Under the pieces are notes generated by a model. That model did not search any database. It had not been told where the DNA came from and worked only from the letters and a program-made list of their open reading frames with translations. This document shows, in pieces, positions 1 through 5,642 of a stretch of DNA of 14,732 nt; the first letter of the stretch is position 1; every line of letters begins with the position of its first letter. The translations under genes were made by a program, and so were the position numbers. Source of the DNA: JBLFWJ01 sp047611425 (GTDB lineage: Bacteria > Bacteroidota > Bacteroidia > UBA10329); assembly GCA_047611425.1 (NCBI GenBank), contig JBLFWJ010000079.1:1-14732 (forward strand), in the 5' to 3' direction.

Positions 1-636
1 AGATAGCGGTCCGTGCTCATCTCCATCCAATTCTATATGTCTTTCAAGATAATATGTCAACTTTTTATATGACTTATTTTCCGAATCAGCAGATTTCAGG
101 ATTTCAACAAACATATCTGGGATAACATCTTCTCGTCCAAATGTAAATGCAGAAGCCACGAGGTGAGTTTTATTAGTTTCAATAATTGAAAAAGAAAACT
201 TTACGAAATCAGCTACTCTTTTATCAATATTGATTTCGTTTAATGAATACTCAATTGTATTTCCAGATTCAATAAGTCTAATGAAATCAGTAATCTCCGA
301 TATATTTCCATTTACTTCAGTAATTGCATCCAAATACATTTCAAAATGACTTTTAGGTTCTCCTAATTCATTGATATCACTTTCTTCTCCGTGAACAATT
401 TCATTTATGAATCTAGAAAGCGTTGCGTTTTTAGAAGGTATCCAAGGAGTTTGGACATTTGTCAATTTTATTTGAAGGGATTTTAAAAGTGACATAAAGT
501 CCCAAACTGCAAATACGTGATTCTCCATAAAAACCTTAATGTCATCTATATTATTTAGGTTTTCATAAAGTTTATGATTCTGTAACTGAGTCCTTAGTCC
601 AGAAATTTCATTTTCTATATGTTGTATTCTATTCAT
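1..636 (-). CDS. DUF3050 family protein (heme-oxygenase-like fold), 3' end cut off by window edge
   Basis: The minus-strand frame from 636 runs off the window at base 1, giving 212 residues without a stop. It carries the run of motifs I associate with DUF3050: HVFAVWDFM (40-48), PWIP, INEIVHGEESD (77-87), SHFEMY (96-101), FTFGREDVIPDMF (164-176) and YLERHIELDGDEHGP (196-210). The conserved Glu and His residues in these motifs (E79, E84, H97, E169, H200, H208) resemble the ligand pattern of heme-oxygenase-like all-helical proteins, some of which bind a di-iron centre. The substrate is unknown. Family proteins are roughly 250 residues, so about 40 are missing. ATG at 636 is preferred because family members start just before the I..I....R..L helix; an in-frame ATG at 654 would add six residues. 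A hand count of the first 300 bases gives about 32% GC, against about 45% in 6001-6300 of nrdJ. This suggests a different origin. Family assignment is recognition, not a search. Confidence 0.82.
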   Translation of the reverse strand, partial: MNRIQHIENEISGLRTQLQNHKLYENLNNIDDIKVFMENHVFAVWDFMSLLKSLQIKLTNVQTPWIPSKNATLSRFINEIVHGEESDINELGEPKSHFEMYLDAITEVNGNISEITDFIRLIESGNTIEYSLNEINIDKRVADFVKFSFSIIETNKTHLVASAFTFGREDVIPDMFVEILKSADSENKSYKKLTYYLERHIELDGDEHGPLS

Positions 637-744
637 TATGTTTTTTGCTTGCATAGAGCGCAATATGGCGTTTTAAAGCTATGAAAAATAGGGAATAGGT
701 TGCTGTAAATCGTCCCCGGTGAGTGAACTTAATAGAAAGCACAA

Positions 745-776
745 AGACCATTGCTTAGAAATTAAAGCAAAGGTCT
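745..776 (-). terminator. Hairpin terminator candidate after the S41 peptidase gene
   Basis: AGACCATTGCTT (745-756) and AAGCAAAGGTCT (765-776) form a 12-bp stem with one mismatch around an 8-base loop. Read on the minus strand, the hairpin starts at the TAG stop of the S41 reading frame (775-777) and is followed by a moderately U-rich tail (TTGTGCTTTC). This fits an intrinsic terminator separating the S41 gene from the DUF3050 gene downstream. The U-tract is imperfect. Confidence 0.55.
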
Positions 777-1773
777 ATTTCTTATTCAACCAATTTAAGG
801 CACGCTCCATTTGCTTGTCTCCATCCAATTCTAGTTGATGTTGAAATTCAATTTCTTCATCAACGCTAACTTTATCTTTATAAATGGTCTTGTCTCGGTT
901 GGCAAATACAGATTGAGAAATGACCATAAATAAATCATCGGTTACTTGGTCGTACCCGTTTCCAGTAGTGTAGCCAGCGCTGGGTTCGCCAATAAAATGT
1001 GTGTTGGATCTACCTTTAAATGCAATAGCCAACATTTCGACAGAGCTTATGGTGTATCGGCTTAAGAGGACGACAACCTTATCGGAGGATGCAATCTTTG
1101 GTAGATTATCCATTTCGCAAGACAGCCTTCCCGAGTCGTAAAATTGTCCGTTGTCAATTCTATAGACGTGAGAGAGTTCATCGTGCGCGTCCACTGATCC
1201 TCCAATAAAGCCATCACCAATTAATGGCGCCAAACCTGAAATCATCGGATTAATATTTCCTCCCCCGTTGAACCGAAGATCGAGCACTCACTTTTTTACT
1301 CCTTTTGCCACAAGTTCTTTCAGGCCATCGCGAATGAACGTGGCGTCTTCTACTACAGGATATTTCCCTCCAATGGCAACCACTTTCAGGTAGCCAATAT
1401 CGTTGTCTAATTTTTGAAACGAGAAACGCTTTTCCATGTCGTTAATCACCGTATCAACGAATTCGGATTTCCTACTATCATGGCCCCATCCTCCAGTATA
1501 GCTAACTACCAATGAATGATCAGTGGCAGACCGAAAACCTGCGTGTTTGTCTTTTAAGCTGTTCACCAAAAACTGAAGGCCCGGTTTAAGTTCATCCACA
1601 GTTTTTCCATTCCCGATTAGACCGACAAACGTTGTGTTGATTGATTTCCAATCCAACCCCTCACTGTAGTAAGAGGTTTCTTTGGCCTTTTCTACAATGG
1701 GATGGTAGCTGGTTTGAGCATGGCTAAAACCAACAGAAGCAAGTAAGATTAGAATGGAATAAAAGCCTTTCAT
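775..1773 (-). pseudogene. Secreted S41-family peptidase interrupted by an in-frame TGA
   Basis: Two minus-strand pieces lie in the same frame, separated by one TGA at 1288-1290. The first (161 residues) has a signal peptide (about 1-19, ending SHA|Q) and the S41 N-terminal helical region, with LKDKHAGF placing a catalytic-type His at residue 77. The second begins exactly at the conserved DLRFNGGGN motif and contains RYTISSVEM (nucleophile-type Ser at about 244 of the joined protein) and GEPSAGYTTGN (Glu at about 263). This is the Ser/His/Glu arrangement of tricorn-like S41 peptidases. Joined, the protein is 332 codons, a full-length S41B size, ending at TAG 775-777. The stop sits where relatives have Trp (KGWxxDLRxNGGG type), so one TGG to TGA change explains it. 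No other damage is visible, so the lesion is recent, suppressed, or a sequence error. A GTG directly after the TGA (1285-1287) could restart translation but would give a fragment without its catalytic His or export signal. The gene starts 46 bp after the sulfotransferase gene and may be cotranscribed with it. Confidence 0.85.
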
Positions 1774-1819
1774 GTTGAATTTAAGTTGGTCAATAGGTTA
1801 GCTTGATGAGTGAGAATCA

Positions 1820-3346
1820 TTATTCCCACGTGATGTGCTTGATGCATTTTCCAGAACTGAATCTTTCCAAATAGATGGTGCCACGTTGGATGGCCTGAAG
1901 TTTTCTGCCCGTGAGATCGAAATATCCAAGTGATTCAATGTTTGAATTTTCTGGTTTCTGATCAGTAAAGCCCACTGTTAAGCAATGCGTAGAAGGGTCA
2001 GAAATCTGCAAAGGCTTGGAACCTAAAGAACCAATTCCTTGGTTTACCCAAACTAGATATTCACCAGAGTTGGGTGCGGCAATGGTTTGGGTGTTTTCGC
2101 CTGTAGACCACAAGTAATACTGATAACCTTGCGGAGCGCTAAGCCACAATGTTGTTCCATCATTAAAACAGCTGATTTCAGGTTGTCCTACAGCTGATTC
2201 AAACGCTTCAAAAAAGGCACGATAGGTAACTACCGTGTCCTTAAAGAAAACGTCTGCGGCAATATTCTGATCGGAATCGAGCAACGTAAAGGATGGTTCG
2301 GGCCGGTTTGTATTTCCCCATCCAATAATCTGATATCCGTTATCCAATTGTCTGTAACTCCCAAGGGAGAAGCAATTTAGTGGCCAATTGTAACTGTACT
2401 CATTGACAAGAAATGCAGTGGAATCATTATGGTCAAGTTCATATTCCAAGCATCGGCTTCCTGAAGCCGTTCCGATCTGATTGTCGAATAGGGTGATATT
2501 TCCATTTGCGGTCCTTCGCACATCATGCTGACCAATAAATCCAGAATCATTCAAGAAAGTAAACTCATTGTAGTTGCCTCCCAATCTCCACATTATTGAA
2601 CCCGTTGTGTGATTGACCTTATAAATCGCGTTAGCTGTGCGCATGGAAACCAACAAATTTCCATCGGTGTCAAGTTCTATGGCATTGCCATGTAAATAAT
2701 CAAATGCGTTGGGATTGTAATTATAGAAATCAATGAACGCGTCCGCTGGAATATGCTCGGCAGAACTCCACCTCATAACCAAATCATGATTAGACGTAAA
2801 TTCCCAAATAATGAGATTATTGAGGTGAGTCGTGGCCGAACCAGGAGACCCGTTGAACATCATGTTTGATAGGTCAACCACAGTATCCGTTACGCCCAAA
2901 AAGCAATAATTTCCATTAGGGAAAATTTGAAATTCGTGTACATCACCATATCCTTGAGGAGCCGTGATTGAATCAATAACTTCAAAAGAAGTGTTCATCA
3001 CGTAGTGCCACATCGTTGCTCCGTTTCGTTGTGTGTATGATAAAACGTTATGATTGGGGTGATATTTAAAGTCGAAGAACTTTTTATTTGATCCAGTCCA
3101 CCAAACCAAATACCCATCTTGATCCATAAGCATCATGGAGGTGTAACTGGAGCTTCCGCCATTATGGGGGTATGGAGCACTTAAATAGTATGAATTCAGA
3201 TCTGTGGTGTCATACCTCTGAAACTCATATTCAGGAAGGCCGTTTGGAACCGGTCGGTTAAAATTCTGACTATATGATACAAGAGTTGATAGGCAAACTA
3301 TCAAAACTGCTTGCAGACTGGGGTTCACCCAATTAGACTTTCTCAT
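1820..3346 (-). CDS. Secreted arylsulfotransferase-family protein with T9SS C-terminal sorting domain
   Basis: The protein has 508 residues from the chosen ATG at 3346. Residues 1-27 are a signal peptide (MRKSN, hydrophobic VLIVCLSTLV, ending SYSQ). Residues about 65-380 match the arylsulfotransferase beta-propeller pattern: MLMDQDGYLVWW, DVHEFQIFPNGNY (H137), YLHGNAIELDTDGNLLVS (H219), TGSIMWRLGG and GQHDVRRTANGNITLFDN (H274). Conserved His residues in such motifs perform sulfuryl transfer between phenolic donors and acceptors in characterised enzymes. Here the activity is inferred. Residues about 390-435 resemble the Ig-like segment common in Bacteroidota secreted proteins (YYLWSTGENTQTI...SGEYLVWV). 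Residues about 470-508 (YFDLTGRKL...GTIYLERFSSGKCIKH) match a T9SS type A sorting domain, predicting export and release or anchoring at the outer surface. A longer frame starts at a TTG (3418) inside the 22-bp repeat; it would bury the signal peptide, so ATG 3346 is preferred. It is divergent from the regulator at 3523 and upstream of the S41 peptidase. Confidence 0.85.
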   Translation of the reverse strand: MRKSNWVNPSLQAVLIVCLSTLVSYSQNFNRPVPNGLPEYEFQRYDTTDLNSYYLSAPYPHNGGSSSYTSMMLMDQDGYLVWWTGSNKKFFDFKYHPNHNVLSYTQRNGATMWHYVMNTSFEVIDSITAPQGYGDVHEFQIFPNGNYCFLGVTDTVVDLSNMMFNGSPGSATTHLNNLIIWEFTSNHDLVMRWSSAEHIPADAFIDFYNYNPNAFDYLHGNAIELDTDGNLLVSMRTANAIYKVNHTTGSIMWRLGGNYNEFTFLNDSGFIGQHDVRRTANGNITLFDNQIGTASGSRCLEYELDHNDSTAFLVNEYSYNWPLNCFSLGSYRQLDNGYQIIGWGNTNRPEPSFTLLDSDQNIAADVFFKDTVVTYRAFFEAFESAVGQPEISCFNDGTTLWLSAPQGYQYYLWSTGENTQTIAAPNSGEYLVWVNQGIGSLGSKPLQISDPSTHCLTVGFTDQKPENSNIESLGYFDLTGRKLQAIQRGTIYLERFSSGKCIKHITWE

Positions 3347-3410
3347 TTGTTTTAAATCCAATACCTTTTTCAAGGGTTGGAAAATACCGTTTAACATCTG
3401 ACGATTCAAG

Positions 3411-3454
3411 GTCTCCAATTAGTGCCTTGATTGTCTCCAATTAGTGCCTTGATT
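3411..3454. repeat. Perfect 22-bp tandem duplication between divergent promoters
   Basis: Two identical, directly adjacent 22-bp copies occupy 3411-3432 and 3433-3454. Each begins GTCTCCAATT, continues AGTG, and ends CCTTGATT. They sit almost centrally between the start of the sulfotransferase gene (3346, minus) and of the anchored winged-helix regulator (3523, plus), about 65-70 bp from each start. Twenty-two bp is close to two helical turns, so the same face of the DNA is presented twice. OmpR-type winged helices generally bind head-to-tail direct repeats. An operator role is inference; a neutral slippage duplication would look the same. Confidence 0.9.
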
Positions 3455-3522
3455 GAGTGTAAATAATTGTAAAATGAGTGCAAAACGGTTCAAGTTGAGG
3501 ATTAATCAAATAGACTTGTAAC

Positions 3523-4410
3523 ATGATCGAAAAACTGTTCAAATATTGTCTAATCTGTACGCTTGCCGTTGCGAATACTGGGCAGGCAATTGGATTCAAT
3601 AATTCGAGCGAGGAGCACATTGAGGTTTCAATGCGGATGGTAGGGCACCAGATTTTATTGTACGCTGGAGATAGCAGCTCGTTGGTCATGCCCATTGAGA
3701 AGAATGGAGACCAGTATAAGATCAGCTTCGAAACCGAGTTTGGGTTCAGTCCCGACAGTATAGCTTCGGTTATCGATAAAGTGTTGGCGGAAACCAATGT
3801 CTCCAAAAATTACGTGGTTGAGTTCATTACGTGCCCTCCAGAGTTGATCGTTCACAGCTATGAAGTTGGTGAGAAGGAGGATGTGTTGGCTTGTAGAGGA
3901 CGAGACATGCCGTTGGCGTGTTATAACGTTTTCATAACCCTTCTTAATCCCGACTCTACGGGCAATGCCCTATCTGAACCGATGGTTTCAGGTGACAGCG
4001 AATCTGGGCTTTCAAGCACTCAGAAAGCCGTTGCAGCTCTCGGACTATTAGGCCTGCTCGGCTTGTTCGTTTTTCTTTGGAAAAAGCAACAGATCGAGAA
4101 GAATGACCCAAATCTGGTTTACATAGGCAAATACAAGTTCGATACTCGAAACATGGTGCTTCTGCACGACAACAAGAAGATTGAATTGACCAGTAAAGAA
4201 GCGGACTTGCTATTACTCCTTTCTGCTTCAGCAAATGATATTGTAGAGCGAGAAATCATCTTGAAAAACGTTTGGGGAGATGAAGGAGACTATGTAGGAA
4301 GAACGCTGGATGTATTCATCTCAAAATTGCGCAGAAAACTAGAAGGAGACTCGAATGTTAAGATTGCCAACATTAGAGGAGTTGGCTATAAGCTGGTAAT
4401 GGATACCTGA
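3523..4410 (+). CDS. Membrane-anchored transcriptional regulator with C-terminal OmpR/PhoB-type winged helix
   Basis: The protein has 295 residues. Residues 1-22 look like a signal peptide (MIEKLFKYCLICTLAVANTGQA). Residues 23-167 form an unrecognised extracytoplasmic domain with three Cys (104, 124, 133). Residues 169-186 are one membrane helix (AVAALGLLGLLGLFVFLW) followed by basic KKQQ, the positive-inside end. Residues about 198-293 match the Trans_reg_C winged helix: LTSKEADLLLLL, EREIILKNVWG, RTLDVFISKLRRKL (recognition helix) and ANIRGVGYKL (wing). The predicted topology is N-out/C-in, the mirror of ToxR/CadC, where the DNA-binding domain is N-terminal. No receiver domain is present, so it probably acts as a one-component sensor regulating DNA from the membrane. 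The 22-bp tandem repeat just upstream, shared with the divergent sulfotransferase gene, is a plausible target. The ligand is unknown. It ends with TGA (4408-4410). Confidence 0.88.
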   Translation: MIEKLFKYCLICTLAVANTGQAIGFNNSSEEHIEVSMRMVGHQILLYAGDSSSLVMPIEKNGDQYKISFETEFGFSPDSIASVIDKVLAETNVSKNYVVEFITCPPELIVHSYEVGEKEDVLACRGRDMPLACYNVFITLLNPDSTGNALSEPMVSGDSESGLSSTQKAVAALGLLGLLGLFVFLWKKQQIEKNDPNLVYIGKYKFDTRNMVLLHDNKKIELTSKEADLLLLLSASANDIVEREIILKNVWGDEGDYVGRTLDVFISKLRRKLEGDSNVKIANIRGVGYKLVMDT

Positions 4411-4411
4411 T

Positions 4412-4431
4412 AGAAAACCATTTTGGTTTCT
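4412..4431 (+). terminator. Weak hairpin after the anchored regulator
   Basis: AGAAAACC (4412-4419) and GGTTTCT (4425-4431) can pair around ATTTT with one bulged A, immediately after the regulator's TGA. A second small inverted repeat, CTCAA-TT-TTGAG (4430-4441), follows. There is no long T-run, so terminator strength is doubtful. Confidence 0.3.
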
Positions 4432-4448
4432 CAATTTTGAGGAAGGCT

Positions 4449-4613
4449 TCAACCCTTTGCAGAAGCAAAAACCATTGTTCGTTCCTGTTGTGTCAATAGT
4501 CCGATGTACTCCTTGACTTTAGAAAGCTCCATTTCAAGGATTTCATTGTAACTCAATTTTCTTGGGCCAAACCTCTTTAAGCCTTCCACTCTCGTTCGTT
4601 TTTCGTTATCCAT
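4449..4613 (-). CDS. Possible small hypothetical protein (54 aa)
   Basis: This is a small minus-strand frame with ATG at 4613 preceded by GGAAACT, and TGA at 4449-4451. The product starts MDNEKRTRVEG and is highly charged, with a helical middle (EILEMELSKVKEYIGLL). No domain is recognised, and nothing in it suggests secretion or membrane insertion. An upstream extension to 4694 is open but begins with a Cys/His-rich stretch that looks non-coding. It converges on the regulator gene (38 bp between stops). It is listed because composition and charge pattern look protein-like, but it could be a chance frame. Confidence 0.35.
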   Translation of the reverse strand: MDNEKRTRVEGLKRFGPRKLSYNEILEMELSKVKEYIGLLTQQERTMVFASAKG

Positions 4614-4820
4614 AGTTTCCACACTTTTAATTAGATGACCGGAATACAACTGACGCATTCTGCACATGTTGTGCGGCCAGATTTGTTTTAACACTAATTG
4701 ACGTTTACCTGACCAAAAGAAATGTTCAACTACGTAACCTAATTATGTTTTGAATTGGCCCGAAGTGTTGCTCAATTGCGTTGAATTGCACAGAACTTGT
4801 GCTGGAATGTCTCGAATTGG

Positions 4821-4842
4821 CTGGGAAACAGTTCGTTTCCAG
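4821..4842. repeat. Small inverted repeat (hairpin)
   Basis: CTGGGAAAC (4821-4829) can pair with GTTTCCAG (4835-4842) around AGTTC, with one bulged G. It lies in the repeat-rich spacer. No U-tract follows, so it is not an obvious terminator. Confidence 0.45.
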
Positions 4843-4856
4843 AAGGAATGCTATAA

Positions 4857-4890
4857 TTAATTCAATTCGGGCTGAATTGTCTTGAATTAA
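4857..4890. repeat. Nested, mutually exclusive inverted repeats
   Basis: TTAATTCAA (4857-4865) is the exact reverse complement of TTGAATTAA (4882-4890), separated by 16 bases. CAATTC (4863-4868) also pairs with GAATTG (4874-4879) around GGGCT. Because the two pairings share bases 4863-4865, only one can form fully at a time. The right arm is also the start of one repeat core in this region. Confidence 0.5.
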
Positions 4891-4920
4891 CCAAAACGGG
4901 CATTGAAAATGCTTAAATCA

Positions 4921-4948
4921 AACTCGAACTAACTCGAACTAACTCGAA
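4921..4948. repeat. Decamer tandem repeat AACTCGAACT, about 2.8 copies
   Basis: AACTCGAACT occurs twice exactly (4921-4930, 4931-4940) and continues as AACTCGAA (4941-4948). The 10-bp period is about one helical turn. It lies inside the degenerate repeat region. Confidence 0.8.
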
Positions 4949-5291
4949 ATAGAGATTAGTAAAATAAGTAGGTGGAATTGGAGTCTAACTATGGTTAAAT
5001 ACTCAATTTGGACACGTGCCATACATTCTCTGATTAGGAATGGATGTAAAAATTGAATTTTATTCCCCTAATTTACCTTTTGGGTTTTCGACTAGATTAT
5101 TTACCAATTGGGCTGTAAACACCACTGAAATGAGCCGAAGAGCTTGAAAAGGTATTTGAATCGCTTCGAACGCACTTCTAATCACGTTGAATAGAAAGGC
5201 AAGGATTGATATTTTGAATTATGATTTGAATTAGTCTAAACGGGCTCGAAGTGTGTTTAATCAGAATTGAATTGAATCGAACCGCTCCGAA

Positions 5292-5642
5292 CTAAGACTT
5301 ATTTGTTTCTCTTAGATAAAGAAACAATGGTAGCCCTCCAGCAATCCCAAAAGCAAAAGTGTAGATCCAGGTTAACCAGACATTCTTCATGTTAAGCCGT
5401 TTGGATTCTCTGTATGTCCAAACCATAAAGAGAACAACCACAAATAGCAAGTCTGCAGCAAAGGCTGAACTGATGTTGTTCGCAAACATGCCGTTGAACG
5501 TATCTATCGGGTGCGCGTAAAGCATGTAATTGCCCGATTCTAAAGATTCCTTCGCAACAAAGATGTTAGGTAGGATTGTCCCGATAATAGTGAGCGCTAG
5601 ATAAGTCCGTTTCACCAAGCTTGTTTTTGGTTTTAGCCACAC
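5292..5642 (-). CDS. DUF2834-type small membrane protein
   Basis: The protein has 116 residues with three predicted membrane helices (about 12-30, 57-76 and 88-110). It matches the pattern I associate with DUF2834: an early ..G.ILPN, then FANNISSAFAADLLF (D64), ESKRL, and a C-terminal GLPLFLYLRE. Biochemical function is unknown for the family. The chosen start is GTG at 5640-5642, overlapping the last 10 bases of nrdJ (stop TAA at 5633-5635); TTG at codon 9 or GTG at codon 10 (5615) are alternatives that would remove the overlap. The overlap or near-abutment implies translational coupling and cotranscription with nrdJ. It ends with TAG (5292-5294). Confidence 0.78.
   Translation of the reverse strand: MWLKPKTSLVKRTYLALTIIGTILPNIFVAKESLESGNYMLYAHPIDTFNGMFANNISSAFAADLLFVVVLFMVWTYRESKRLNMKNVWLTWIYTFAFGIAGGLPLFLYLRETNKS

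Larger units (their letters stand above)
4740..5290. repeat. Gene-free region with degenerate TTGAATT / CGGGCTCGAA repeats
   Basis: About 600 bp between the small frame at 4449-4613 and the DUF2834 gene has no credible gene or tRNA on either strand. It is crowded with related words: GAATTG/CAATTC, TTGAATT, CTCGAA and CGGGC. Several longer stretches align loosely. Near 4751 the order is TTGAATTGG, CCCGAAGTGTTG, then GTTGAATTG. At 4882-4920 it is TTGAATTA, 4 bases, AAACGGGC, then TTAAATCA. Near 5156-5190 it is TTGAATCGCTTCGAA, then TAATCACGTTGAAT. At 5226-5275 it is TTGAATTA, 4 bases, AAACGGGCTCGAAGTGTG, then TTTAATCAGAATTGAATTG. The TTGAATTA-N4-AAACGGGC core is identical at 4882-4901 and 5226-5245. 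This looks like several diverged copies of one element in the same orientation. Function unknown. Confidence 0.6.

Noticed and set aside
1288..1290. TGA as selenocysteine or as reassigned Trp codon
   Set aside because: Family members have Trp, not Cys, at this position, no stem-loop of SECIS type is apparent, and other genes here (4408-4410, 10917-10919) use TGA as stop.
3411..3454. CRISPR-like repeat
   Set aside because: The two copies are directly adjacent without spacers, and no cas genes are present.
3441..3806. Minus-strand open frame antisense to the start of the anchored regulator
   Set aside because: No domain or signal, lies over a clear gene on the other strand, and its start falls inside the tandem repeat.
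4740..5290. Remnant insertion sequence or tRNA gene in the repeat-rich spacer
   Set aside because: No transposase fragments, terminal inverted repeats with target duplication, or tRNA arms could be identified.
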